Source: Fennellomyces sp. T-0311 (Eukaryota > Mucoromycota > Mucoromycetes > Mucorales > Lichtheimiaceae). From it: a stretch of 64,000 bases of DNA. Shown piece after piece: positions 11,630 to 23,600 of this stretch. The notes under the pieces were generated by a model, which saw only the letters and a list, made by a program, of their open reading frames with translations, did not search any database and was not told the origin of the DNA. Positions within the stretch are counted from its first letter, which is position 1; every line of letters starts with the position of its first letter. The position numbers were made by a program, and so were the translations under genes. Location: assembly GCA_025266875.1 (NCBI GenBank), contig JALLLT010000070.1:1-64000 (forward strand). Reading direction: 5' to 3'.

Positions 11630-12798
11630 TCAGCTTCGAACGTGTTCACGCATATGATATTTTCAGGAACTGAGGAAGAGCAACGTGGTATGGATTTTCT
11701 AACTGGATATCATAGGAGCTTCTTTCTAAAATATTAGTATAGTATAGGGAGCCAAGGTCAACATCGCTAATCGTGTACTAGGCGCCACCTCTACTGAATT
11801 GAAGACTGCCTATCAGAGCTTCAATCCTGAAGAGCGAGAGAGCTTAAAGTCGAAGGCTGAAGAAATGAACGGCCCTCTGGCCTTGATAGATCCGTAGGTT
11901 CTGCTAGAAAGCACTTGATCAGAGCATAGAAGCATCGATTGTTGAGGGTTATGGTCGAGATGGATGAGGTTCTTGATATGGATATTATTACGCTGCTTGC
12001 TCCTCGGACGAGACTTTTTGAGGATGGTGAAGTTGCTACTGAACCAGTTTATTCTTCAGGTAAGATAATTCAATTGCTTTTAGGAAATTATGGATAACTT
12101 TGCTTTAGAAACCACAATTACAGCGGTCGAACGTAATGGCTTAGCTACGGCCTTCATCACAGCGTGCCGCGGTAATATTATATTGGTTACATGATAAAAG
12201 ATTATTACGTTAACACTATATAATCCTACAGATCCTAACGTTCAATCAGCAGCAGGTATACATAACTACATATGTACATTCGGGATCAAACATTTCATTT
12301 TTTCGTAGTCCAGTGCAATGCGCCAGCTCGTACACGGACTGAAACCGAACGGAGCAGTGATCTTGCAGAAATCTTCCGACGGAAAGAAGGTATCATGAGT
12401 ACACGAGTGATTAATTATAGTATCGCTAAATACTGTAGTCATTAGTTGAAATTACTGGCAAATCTGTGAAGCGGTTCTTGTGGTATCAATACGAAAAGGT
12501 AGAGGACCGCGATGGCAAATGCTGCTATCAGAACAAAAAGAGGCGTGTGGATATTGTTGGATACGACTTTAAGAAGCATCATGCTGTGAAGCCGAAACGT
12601 CTATCGGCAGAAGCGCAAGATCTGCTGGATAAGGTGAATTCCAACGAGGTTAGACTGCTGAGAAGTGAAGGTGAGTAACTAATTGCCATTTGACATGATC
12701 GACAATATGCTGCTTACATTGCACGAGGACGTATAGACTGTGAAACCTCTGCTAATGTATCACAAGTTACTTCTGATGATTCAGAAAACACTGATTAA
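11549..12798 (+). CDS. HMG-box-like accessory protein (ORF1) of KDZ-B
   Basis: The start at 11549 (MEHDDIDYKQSPDF) gives an N-terminus similar in length to those of the A and C copies. A longer frame upstream begins at a non-ATG codon and was not used. Exon 1 carries ATRKVSASNVFTHMIF; exon 2 (about 11752-11895) carries VLGATSTELKTAYQSFNP, which together resemble an HMG box. Exon 3 has MDIITLLAPRTRLFEDGE near 12000. A later exon (about 12445-12670) has FLWYQYEKVEDRDGKCCYQ and RRVDIVGYDF. The last exon stops at 12798. It is transcribed towards the transposase gene on the same strand, with a 180-bp gap. Function is inferred from the HMG-like fold only. I see no clear lesion. Confidence 0.68.
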
Positions 12799-13637
12799 TT
12801 AACAAATACAACTATGGTAGCGCGTGTTAATAACAATAAAGTCACTCAATCATTTACAGTTAGTAATAAAAATACCCATGTCCGTATATATTAGTAAATA
12901 AAAATATTTATTTAAAAGAGAAGGGTTAACTTCAATTTTTGCTCCCATTTCTTTTCGTACTATTACATTTTCATCGCTATGTCTGATAAAGATTCTTCCA
13001 ATGGATCCCGCCCACACCCGCGCGTCTCTCACTCTGCTCGTTCTTCTGGTCCTGTACGACAGCGCGATAGGGGTGGAAGGATTCGCATTAGTCTACCTGC
13101 CCGACAGCGAACGGCTAGTAGTGCAACAAGAGCATCTACTGCAGAACTGCCTTCATCAACAAGTAGTAGTAGCTGCTCTACTCCATTAAAACGTCGTAGA
13201 ATTGAGGAGGCTACTCAAGGTATTTTAATTAGTTTATAATGTACATTAGCATATCCAAGACCTATGTTACTAATGCTGTGATGAATTACCTAAAACTATC
13301 TAGAAGATGATGGTGCTTCCCCAGGCGGTATTTTAGTTACAAAGCAGGAGAACCACAATAGTAAGCGCACTGCTACTCATAGAGCCAACCGCACAAGGCA
13401 GCAAAAGCCTCCAAAGAGCTACTTGGAAAAGCTTAGCACTTTGGATAAAGGCTGGGAGGAGAAGCTACCTAAGCTTGCTGATATGTATGCTAGATGTCAT
13501 ACCGGCGATGGCCCACAGTTTACTGCAAACAAACCAGTGGCAGATCCGTGTCCTTGTGGTACCACTAAACGTCACAAGGAAATTCTTTGTGTTTTTACGG
13601 CTGGTATTGTGACCCTGATATAGATATCTCTGATATA

Positions 13638-13829
13638 CAGTAGTTTGCGTTTGAAGATGTAAAAATTGGGGGGACGAAATGTAGATTTTGGATTCCGAAA
13701 TGTAATTTTGCCAAGGCAAATGTAATTTTAAGGCGAGTCGATGTAATTTTTAGAGACACGATGTAATACTTGGCAACAGAATGTAATGAGTGGCAACGCA
13801 ATGTAAAAGATGGCATGAGCAATGTAGTC
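13638..13829 (+). repeat. Tc1 left TIR: nine ATGTA(A/G) units at 20-22 bp
   Basis: ATGTA occurs at 13657, 13679, 13700, 13720, 13741, 13761, 13781, 13801 and 13822. The right TIR (15384-15575) is its inverse. The regular spacing of about two helical turns suggests a row of transposase-binding sites on one face of the DNA. Confidence 0.92.
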
Positions 13830-14026
13830 TTATTAGTCTTACTGACTTCTTGTATTCATTGGTGAAATAGTATGTATATTTGTTCCAATAAAAGATGCTG
13901 AGAAAGGTTTTGCTTTGTTTCATATTATGTAAGTTGCCAAGACATCCAAGGTTTCAAAGATATAAATATAATACCTTCGATCTTGAAGCCTTTAATTGTC
14001 TTTCTTTTCTTTACATTATATCGACA

Positions 14027-15376
14027 ATGAAAACACCTGCCTTCTTCCATTATCAAGCTTCTGGAGAATATGTACTCGACGTCCCTGATGACAGTGAGCC
14101 TGAAGACGAGCCTCAATCAGGAGCCGGCACCAAGCTCCTTTTTGAGATGGACCATGCTTCCGATGACTCGATGTCAGAAAATGAAGTTGATGACACGCCT
14201 TACATGCTTGCCGATACAGAAATGTTTGAGAAGTATGATCTTGACATCGTGCCCGATCCAAGTCTGATATGGACGCCGACAAAATACAGCCCTGAGCAAG
14301 TTTGTGAGTTTATCTCTTTGATCCAGAACCTAAACTTGAAAGTTGCTCCTGCTGCTCGTCGAGCTAGAATTCATCAATCTGCAGCCTATACCTTCCATAA
14401 AGAATGGGAGAGAAATGGCGGTACAGTTTTGCCTGGCTATAAGCCTGCTTCTGAGGTGAAACCGAAGGGCAACAATGTGAAGCTGACTGCCAAGCATTCC
14501 GACTTCATCGAGTCCTATGTGGAAGAAAACCCGTGTTGTATTGTCAAAGACTTGACGGCGGCACTTTGTGACGAATTTGAAGGCCTGAACGTTCACCAAT
14601 CGACTGTATATCGGCATTTGACTGAGAAGCTAGCGTTCACACTTACTCGCACCCAGCCACAAGTTGCCGATCGTAATTCAGAAGATACTTTGGAAGCTCG
14701 TCGACAATTTGTTCAGTTTATCGAGGAGCAGAACATCGACTTCGAAAAGAAGTGCGTCTTTGTTGATGAAAGCGGCTTTTTGAAGAATATGGTTCGCCCT
14801 GTTATGTGGTCAAAGAAAGGACAGCCTGCAAAAGTTACTGTGCCTACCAGTCGTGGAGCCAACCTTAGCGTTCTTGGTTGTCTCTCGTGGTATGGCCTGG
14901 TTGCTATCTCTCAGCAAGTGCCGAAACCAGCAGCAGGTTCGAAAAAGCGAAAGATGGCCAAGAAAAATACAATCACAACATGTACAGCTCGAGGTCTTCC
15001 ACATGGCACCAAATCCACCCATTTTCAGTTATTTGTAGACGAAATTGCGGCATCTCTCGAAAAGAACGGATTACACAACATGTATATTGTTATGGATAAC
15101 GCATCTATCCATAAAACAAAAGGCGTTATCGAGGCTATTAAGAAGCATGGGCATATTCCACTTTTTATAGCTCCATATTCACCTATGTTGAATCCTATCG
15201 AGGAATGTTGGGCAAAGGTGAAGGCACATGTGCGTAAGACACCGCTTAAGGCTGGCGATGACCTGGCAAAGCGTATCCAAGAAGCTTCGAAGGCTATTAC
15301 CACGAAAGATTGCAGAGGCTGGATTCGCCATTCTCATTCATTCTTTGGAAAATGTTTAGACATGCAGAAATTATGA
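14027..15376 (+). CDS. Tc1/mariner (IS630-like) transposase
   Basis: DDE transposase of about 449 residues from the ATG at 14027. An upstream in-frame ATG exists at 13895, but a TATA-like stretch (GATATAAATATAATACC, about 13960) lies between them, so 14027 is preferred. The N-terminus is acidic; the helix-turn-helix DNA-binding region is around SPEQVCEFISLIQNLN and VHQSTVYRHLTEKL. Catalytic blocks are CVFVDESGF (first D), YIVMDNASIH (second D) and APYSPMLNPIEECWAKVKAH (third acid E). A basic KKRKMAKK stretch may be a nuclear localisation signal. The frame is intact and flanked by intact TIRs and TA duplications, so it could be active. Confidence 0.93.
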   Translation: MKTPAFFHYQASGEYVLDVPDDSEPEDEPQSGAGTKLLFEMDHASDDSMSENEVDDTPYMLADTEMFEKYDLDIVPDPSLIWTPTKYSPEQVCEFISLIQNLNLKVAPAARRARIHQSAAYTFHKEWERNGGTVLPGYKPASEVKPKGNNVKLTAKHSDFIESYVEENPCCIVKDLTAALCDEFEGLNVHQSTVYRHLTEKLAFTLTRTQPQVADRNSEDTLEARRQFVQFIEEQNIDFEKKCVFVDESGFLKNMVRPVMWSKKGQPAKVTVPTSRGANLSVLGCLSWYGLVAISQQVPKPAAGSKKRKMAKKNTITTCTARGLPHGTKSTHFQLFVDEIAASLEKNGLHNMYIVMDNASIHKTKGVIEAIKKHGHIPLFIAPYSPMLNPIEECWAKVKAHVRKTPLKAGDDLAKRIQEASKAITTKDCRGWIRHSHSFFGKCLDMQKL

Positions 15377-15383
15377 AAAATAA

Positions 15384-15575
15384 AACTACATTGCTCATGC
15401 CATCTTTTACATTGCGTTGCCACTCATTACATTCTGTTGCCAAGTATTACATCGTGTCTCTAAAAATTACATCGACTCGCCTTAAAATTACATTTGCCTT
15501 GGCAAAATTACATTTCGGAATCCAAAATCTACATTTCGTCCCCCCAATTTTTACATTTTCAAACGCAAACTACTG
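15384..15575 (-). repeat. Tc1 right TIR
   Basis: Inverse of 13638-13829 with only slight differences. Carries the same row of TACAT units. Confidence 0.92.
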
Positions 15576-15906
15576 TATATCTGCTAAGACATTAATACGT
15601 TTACTTACATATATCTTCAGGTATCGAAACCAAAACAATCATTTTTTGTGATTGCCGAAGCGATGTAGAGACACTTTTACACCACCATCTTTTCCCTTCC
15701 TCTCCTTCTCAGCCAAGAGTAGGCTTTCATCTCAAACTGCTTGAATTTTATTCGGTTTTGTGGGTGGACGGGCATGTTGCATTTCAAGCATTTGGTAATA
15801 CATGTGCATCTGTTCACAACTACAAGGTAAACGTCTCGTATACTCAATTTAAGCGGTAACGTATTTCCCTGATTTATATATTAATAGGATCCTGACCAGT
15901 TGCAAA

Positions 15907-17691
15907 CACTGTGGGAAAACCGATCTTGTTGAATCTTATTGGATCTTGTTAAAACTGATCTTGTTGAATCTGGTTTTTTATTAAGTGAATAACAAGGACT
16001 AGATTGAACAAGTTTAGACTCGTTCCAATGAAGTTTGAACAAGTTTTCATGTATATGTAATGTGTACTTTTCTAATATTATTATGATATTGTTTTGCATG
16101 TCAAAAAGCATAACGCTGACTTTTATTAGAATATATTGCAACATGATACTAAAAGACTAATAACTTAAGAGTGCCGATGATAAGTGAAGTGAGACTTACC
16201 TGCTGATCAGCATATAGAGACAGAGTCTGCAGACTCAAGGCTATATACAAGACATCCTTACCATATTAGTCTCACTCAATGCGCTCGCAAAACCAGCTTG
16301 TCCATGCCGACCATCTCTTCTGTGACCACGGCCATTGTTTCGCTTTCACTGACACTACTTACGTAATTTTCCTATGTTCTCTCCAGTAACGTTGTGCCGT
16401 TTGCTCTCAGACCATAGCCATTCCTGTTCCATCACCCTCAATGTACGTATCATACACTACCTCCATAGTTGTCACATTCATTTGCGTTGTCTAAATTAAC
16501 GTTTGTATCTTCATGGTCGTCATATTCAGACTGATATGCCCCAGCATTGTTGCTGCTCTTGTCGCCTACATAAGCGTATCAATGCTATTTGACAATGGTT
16601 AGTAGTTCAAAATCCCATTGAAAACAATGCGATACAAACCACGCCTACTTTCAGTCGTATGCGGAAACTCTTCTCTGCCTGCTTGTCATAATGTTGATAC
16701 TTTAGCCAAGGGTGCCGGAGGATAGTTCACGTTGATAAACGCTCTTCAACATTGGTACGTACAAAATTCATCAAATTGTTCAAACCCACTCAACTTGGTA
16801 TTCTAGAACACGAAAGAAAATGTGTAAAGCATTCATGACACTAAGGCTGACGATATTAGAGGCTTTTTTCTTGTGGCCCGGGAAACCTTCCAAGCCTACG
16901 CATTGTATCGAGGGGCCGTAGAGTGACAGTCAGACACAACACGTCCCAATCCAGTTTATGCCGGATCTTTTTCACTTCATAAGGATCAACTTCCGAAGAC
17001 GAATGCATGGCACGGCAATGACACAAACGTTATCGCTTGCCTTTCTCACAACAGCGCATTGCTTCGTTCAACTGCTAACGACCAATGGAACACTGGTCAT
17101 ACTAGTCAAATTCCTGTAATTGCTGCCCAACAGATTGTTACAATCCACCTGGTAACATATTAGTAAATTTAGCAAATATTTATAGAATCCTTTACCTGGC
17201 GGCTTGAATCAGGATCTTTGTTTTGAATCTGATGATTTTATCTCGTCAGGGTCCAGCGATTCAGTTTGTGATGTGTCGCATAAGAAGAGTGGACTTAGCT
17301 TTTTCTTTCAAAAATTTTTTTATCTCACGTTTTGACCCCGCGCGTCGTTGCTGCGATTATGCACCAACAACACTTATCTCATATCCTAGCAACTACTACT
17401 GGCTATTCAGGCATGGATCTAGATAAAATGTAGTTCAATTGCCGCCATAAATAATTGTAGGATAGATGCATTAGTTGTTATTATCTACTGTTTATCGCCA
17501 TCGAAAAAAGGTTTTACTGCTAAATGCGTATAATAGTTAAAGGTACATGGAACTAGATTTGACGCGATTAAATAAGATTTGACAAGTTTGATTACTCCTG
17601 TTTCCAAATTAAATTTCAGGACAAGATCGGACAAGGTTTGAACAAGCTTGTCGAGAAATTACAAGATCCAACAAGATTTTTTCCCATAGTG
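15907..17691. mobile_element. Non-autonomous TIR element with unidentified cargo, in KDZ-B
   Basis: It interrupts the KDZ-B transposase exon. The left end CACTGTGGGAAAA and the inverted right end CACTATGGGAAAA are followed by repeated GATCTTGTT/AACAAGATC motifs on both sides. Length is about 1785 bp. I could not settle the TSD or the superfamily. No transposase is recognised. Inside are gene-like pieces: an ATG frame at 16279 (MRSQNQLVHADHLFCDHGHC), a frame around 16955-17158 with a plausible GTAACA donor and TTATAG acceptor, and continuation at about 17193 (PLPGGLNQDLCFESDDF). These may be parts of a captured host gene. Confidence 0.65.
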
Positions 17692-20272
17692 GAAAGTCGC
17701 TAGCAAATGCATTCTTTGCCTACAGAGAAATGCTAGCCATTATACAAACAAGACTTATCACTAAGTACAAGTCATTAGTGCCAAAATTTCCATGTCCTGT
17801 CTGTCCTGAGGTAAGATGCATTCAAACAGCAATACACACCATTAGGTTAAGCATAACTAATGTAATCAAACGGTACATATATGTTCTCAGGATCAAAAAA
17901 CTGTAACCTTGGACGGAAATTTCCAGCTTAGGCGTCGCAAGGCAAACGATAATGACACGAAAAAGCCTATACCTGGTGAATTCTTTTTAGCTGACAATGT
18001 ACAAGACAAATTTGAACGGATAACGAGCAAATCTACAGCTAGCAACACTGATCCAGATGAAAAGAATCTCTGTAAAAGTGTTTACAAAGCAGCAGAACTT
18101 ACGTATACCTCCCAAAATTATTCAAAATTTCATGAAAGAGGTGTTGTTGAATGTCTATGCGTCCATAATATTCCTCTTGCATTCACAAACGTTTACGAGT
18201 CAGGCGAAAAGTAAGATACTAAGCAGCTATTAACAATATGTCACTTTGATATATTGTTTCATTTGCTAATTGAAAGTTTATAATCGATGTTTAGTACTTA
18301 TTTAGCTAACCTATCGACTTTATTAGATATAAGTATGCTCTTGCTATTCTTGATACTTTACAAACGACGTACAAAACAAACAACTTTTCTATCATGTACG
18401 ACATTGCATGCCGATTTCAAAATTCCGTAAAGGTAATATTATATTTCTAAATGCATGCATCTATATGCTACATAGTAAAAGTGATTAATAACGTACATTA
18501 TTTACATGTCAATAGAAAGCATTTCCAGAGCTGGTCAAAAACGATAAATTTGGAATGGCCATTGGAGTGTCTCATGCATATAGTCACTCAATGTCATGCC
18601 AGCTTAAATTCAACCTACGTTATCTTGAAGGCTGGGGACTCATAAATGGTGAAGGATTGGAAAGACTATGGTCGTACTTGAGCGGATTCGTTTCCATGAC
18701 TCGACAAATGTCAGCTAAGCGCCGTATGATTACTCTAAGCGATGCTATACAACATTACAAAGATAAGCATATTATGACACTACGTAAGTAAATAGGATAT
18801 CCGACATGATGTTGTATTTCATATTTACTTATCGATACAATTACTAGCGCAAGTTCTAAAGCAGCGAAGAAGAAAAGCCCAAGAACTTCTCGATGAAAGT
18901 ATGGCATTTCTCTCCGAAAACGTTCCCAATCTGTTGAATGAAGAATTTAAGCGACGTTGGGATGAATACGTCACGCGTGTCTGCCAAGAGCACGGCGATC
19001 GGTCAGTTCCAGTTTCAGCCGAGCAACAGCGCAAAGCGCTCAAAATTACATACTTCATATATCTGGAGTCCCTGTGTACAAATGAGTAAGTTGTACTAAG
19101 TACTATTTATATGCTTTTTGTCATTAAAAGGTTGTGAATAGAAAAACAATAGTTGAAAAAAGAGAACAATTAAATGCTTTAGATCCAGAGGAAGCTGACA
19201 ATGCAGACCAAGTAATCGAACTGGAGAGCGAAATCAAGAAGGCCGAGAAAAAAGTCAGAACGGCAGTACGCGCACTAGGAACGTATGAGCGAGTAGTTCT
19301 TGAAGAAGGCGAAAGTCGCTGGTGTACTGACAGTGCCAAGTAGAAAGAAGCACAACAGTTGAAGGCTGAACATGATCTAGAAGAGACACGGTCTACACTG
19401 GAAGCATTGATCATTAGCCGTACTGCTTTAAAGTATCAACTCCATCACGAAGGAACTTTGGGTATTCACTATTTAATTAGAAAAAATGTTATAAATGCTA
19501 ATTATCATTGATAACTCAACTTCAGGCATCAAGTTGACTACGAGGATACAAAATCAGATCCACAAAATCAAGGCTGACGCTGAACCCCACCTCGACAGAT
19601 ACAACAAGGCTTGCGTAGTTGTATATGGAAATACCGCCAACTGTAAAAAGTATTACGAAATCTGCAGGCTGAACGATAGTTTCTGGACAAACTCTGTGTC
19701 GATTGATATACACGTCCTGCATCAATACAGCAACAAACTGCGTGCAATAGAAGAACTACAATTTGTGCGGGTATGTACTTGCATAAAGACGGTATACCAT
19801 TTTAACAATCTGCAATTATTTGAAGGAAGAAGAAGCAAGATTGAAAGCGTATGTGGAATCCAGGTGCATAACGCTCGAGGCAGCAATCGATTCTGAGCCC
19901 ATAGAGAACGGCTATCGGCAAATACTCTTAAGTTGTCTTGCAAGGATGGATACCTTTTGGTCAAAGGTCAATGATGGTCGTATGCGGCCGTCTGTCTACA
20001 TAAGACCAAAGAACATGACGAATCTGAAAGGAAAAGAAGTACACGAAACCAGCGGCAGCGTCGAAGGCAATATTGAAGACGATTTGCTTGAAGAGTGCGA
20101 TGAGCCGCCAGCAACCATGTACGAAGACATCGAGAATAACGAAGATAATGTGAACCTAGAAGACGAAGCAATCTTTATCTGAATTCCTTACGCCGATGTA
20201 CCTTCGAATACGTTTTTTCATCCCACAGCTTATCATTATATTATTATATATTATTATTATATATTAAACTAG

Positions 20273-20638
20273 CAAAAACCCAACTCTAAACCCGAAACCT
20301 TACACCCTAAACCTTGCACTCGCAATGCTCGTGCTTAATTCTATTACCCACCCGCCACGCCCACCCACCGTGCCCACCCGTCACTACACACACCACCACA
20401 CCACACCACACCACACCCGTCCACACCGCACCCATCCACCCATCCCACCCGCTCATCCTAAACCCTATGACACCCTAAACATTATAGTCACCCTAAACCT
20501 TATGATACAAATATTCAGTAAAAACAGGAGTATAAACAAAAAGAGGAAATAATAAAGTGAGTATCAGAATATGAAAGTAAAAAAGAAAGTCAAAGTATAT
20601 AGTAAATCGGCAGTCCAGAAAGTGAATGAAGAAGTAAA
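20273..20638. other. Helitron 3' terminal region, CCCTAAA-like and CCACC-rich
   Basis: No gene seen. Contains CCCTAAACC-type words and a run of CACC/CCAC repeats at about 20340-20460, then an AT-rich stretch. Confidence 0.6.
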
Positions 20639-23600
20639 TTAAAGAAGGACTTCACGAAAAACAACATTTCGTGTGTATTGGCCGGGTCGATTTTCTATTT
20701 GGGAGTTCTCTGGGTCAACCATAATGCGTATAGCAGATGGCGTTCGTACTCGTGACATCGCTACATACAGCAATCCGTGTGTGAATGGTGGATCAGGCAA
20801 ATAGAGTCCAACGTTGTCAAATGTTTGGCCTTGAGCTTTGTTAATTGTCATGGAAAATGCCAAGCGCACTGGGAATTGTGTTCTTTTAAACATAATTGGT
20901 GATCGTACTTCATTTGGCGTACGAGTGATTCGTGGAATAAGAACCGTTGTGCCAGCAAAAGGGCCAGTGGCAATCTCAGCTTCGAGGACGTATCGCTGGA
21001 AGGATCGACAGATCAAGCGTGTTCCATTGCAGAGACCTTGTGAAGTATGCAAATTGCGGAGCAGCATGATTGGGCAACCGACCTTAAGCTTCAAAGAATG
21101 AGGTGGAAGATCAGACGGGTTAAGAGAGTTCAAAAGCTCGGGTGGGTATGCGATCTGATTTTCAGGGTCATCGACTGCATCAGCACTTGAGAATTCATGG
21201 ACTTCACCAGGGAAAAGCTCCAAACAGGTATCGTTTAAAGTTGCAACATCCTTATTCTTGGGGGTCAGGATGGCGTGGCCGATAAGAAATTCGGTTGTGA
21301 TGTTGGACCGGAAATTGTAAAATATAGAGTCGATGAGGTGGTACGTATTATAATGTGGCATAAGCATTCGGTCAGGGATATGCACTCTGTCGCTGGTCAA
21401 ATCTCCATCATGCAATGGGACCGTCGGTTCTAACCCATTTCCAATTCGAAGCAAGTATTCTGCAAACTCGCGCAGCTCGTTCGCACCATTGGTATTTGCT
21501 GCTTGCTGAACATGCATGTTGACGTTGAGGTGATGAACAACAACATGCGGCCAGACATCCCGAGATTTGTTCAAGCATTCAGCGACAATCTGCGCACGGT
21601 TGGCATTTGGGATAACCAGTAAAACCTACAAATGAGAAAACGTGAATACCAACATCTAGAGGTTTAGATGATGGATGCTCTATGTCACCTGTCGAAAATC
21701 GCCACCAAACACAACAACTTTTCCCCCGAAAGGTACATGCTCAAGTTCAGGGTCTTCAAGTCTCATAAGATCTTGAATGCTTCTGTTCACCGTCTCGATG
21801 ACATCACGGCTAATCATAGATGCCTCATCCCATACAATGAGATTGGCCATCCTGATTAGTCGTGCAGTGTCTGAGCGAGGAGTAAAACTGCAATGAGTTG
21901 AGCGATTCACCTCCAAAGGAATTTTCAGCGTTGAATGTGCAGTTTTTCCACCATCTAAAAGCAAAGCAGCAGTGCCACTTGTGGCTACTGCAATAGCGAT
22001 TCCACCATCTCGACGCACGGTTTCCATAATAGCATTAAAGAGGTACGTCTTTCCACATCCTCCTGAGCCATTGACGAAATGAAGCCTTGGGCCATTTATA
22101 TTATTGTCCAGCGCATCCATTACTGCAGTAAAGATGGCTTGCTGATCATCATTGAAGGTATATTGACGAACCGGTTGATGCTGGAGCCGTGCAGTCAGCT
22201 GTCGATGGACGCGAATTATAAGCGGTTCGCCGTTGAGTTCTTCGGCATTTGCTGGTAAAACGAATCCATCAAACTCGAGTAGTGATCGTGATAATCCAGC
22301 CATCACTGATTCGATATCTAGAAGACCTCGTCCATATATAGCATCGGTAGCGAGTATCTCACGATCATCCAGTGCTTCGCGTTCGTCATATAAAAGGTCT
22401 TCAACCATCGCATCGCGGTGTGCCAGCCAAAGAGCATACGGGTCTTCTGGATTGCAAAATGCCAAGATGGTTGCAAATAGGCGTCGAAGCGCAGATGGCA
22501 TTTGATAACCGGTAGCTTGTTCGAGACATTGATGCCACTCTTCTTGCCCAGCAAGTAGACCCAGACGTCGGCAAGCTGCCTGAAACGAAGGCGCTTCTTC
22601 CCCATTAATGGTGCGCAGGTCACGGAAACTCGTAGCACCCAGGACATTATACAAAAGTATGCGCAGATGGTATTTTTCAACCTCTCTGGGTGAGACAGCA
22701 TAAATACGGCCGATTGTCCCACCAAACCCACGCCTACGAATTCTCCATTGGCGAGTCTGTTGGACGAAAACGTAGTGTTCCGGAAAATTGGGGTAAAGGA
22801 CAGTGCGCGCAGTTGGATTTTCAGCATTAAAGTTAAACCATGCTGTTAATGTGGTCTCGTGGGCACGGCTGGCAACATTGGCAGGATTTTCATCCTCATC
22901 AAAATGAACTGTTTGCTCACCTTCAAGGTGCACAGCCAACCTCTGATGGGAAGGAAATTCGCGATGCAGAGGGAAGGAAAACAGACGCCAGCAGCCTTCT
23001 GAAGCAGATACATAGCGAGCATCCAGAAATGTCCTGATTTCATCAACTGGTTGGTCTTTGTTATCGTTGATACCGTTGTGCTGCCGTGAAACCATGGCAG
23101 CTGCTCGATCGTGACCCTTGTACACGTATTTATACACATACTTAATCGAATGTATAGAAGAACATATCTCGACATTGATATGTGCATTATACTTGGTACA
23201 CAGAAAGAGGTTATGCGGAACGACCCACATGTTTGTCATCTCTATCCCGTTCTTCAGAACAAAGTCGCCGTTTCTTGGTCTTTGGTAGATAGGGTATCCG
23301 TCATCGTTCATCATCGTTTCGTCCGAGTATTGTTTTGGATATCCTTTCGAGCATCTACCATTTTTCATGCACTTTGCGTTTGGATTTCGCTCTCCACAAA
23401 GGTTATGTATCATATGACGCTCAACAATAGCGCGCGCAGCAGGGTACATATTTGCGTTGGGAAGCTTGGCAGAGACGATCTGGTCACACTGAGCGGCAGT
23501 TTGTGGCTTATCCTGCTCAGCAAGGATGAGGAGAATATGGGCGTGTGGAAGGCCTCGTTTCTGGAACTCAATTGTGTGCACATGTGCGATAACGGTACCC

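Larger units (their letters stand above)
13638..15575 (+). mobile_element. Tc1/mariner-type element with 192-bp TIRs, inserted in KDZ-B
   Basis: The ends CAGTAGTTTGCG and CGCAAACTACTG are flanked by TA at 13636-13637 and 15576-15577, the Tc1/mariner target. Length is 1938 bp. TIRs are 13638-13829 and 15384-15575. It carries a single uninterrupted transposase ORF, the best-preserved autonomous-looking element in the window. Confidence 0.95.
12979..20182 (+). pseudogene. KDZ transposase of KDZ-B, interrupted by Tc1 and a TIR element
   Basis: Starts at 12979 with a basic, serine-rich N-terminus (MSDKDSSNGSRPHPRVSHSA). The CxC cluster (CHTGDGPQF, then CPCGTTKRHKEILCVF) is at 13494-13595. Immediately after CVF the frame shifts: a T5 run has lost one T relative to the frame that would continue YGWYCDPDIDISDI. 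The Tc1 element follows. The next exon (15623-15822) carries IIFCDCRSDVETLL and HHHLFPSSPSQP. The TIR element sits at 15907-17691. After it come FPCPVCPE (to 17811), LDGNFQLRRRKANDNDTKKP (17911), VVECLCVHNIPLAF (18143), MYDIACRF (18394), HAYSHSMSCQ (18577), DGEGLERLWSYLSGFVSMTRQ (joined across two lines near 18650-18710) and a coiled-coil, acidic C-terminus ending at 20182. Not functional as read, but most domains survive. Confidence 0.88.

Noticed and set aside
13657..13826. CRISPR-like array of short repeats
   Set aside because: The ATGTA words are only 5-6 bp, are mirrored at the other end of a Tc1 element and belong to its TIRs; the genome is eukaryotic.
15907..17691. Assignment to hAT from the CACTGTGGG end
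   Set aside because: No 8-bp TSD and no hAT motifs; superfamily left open.
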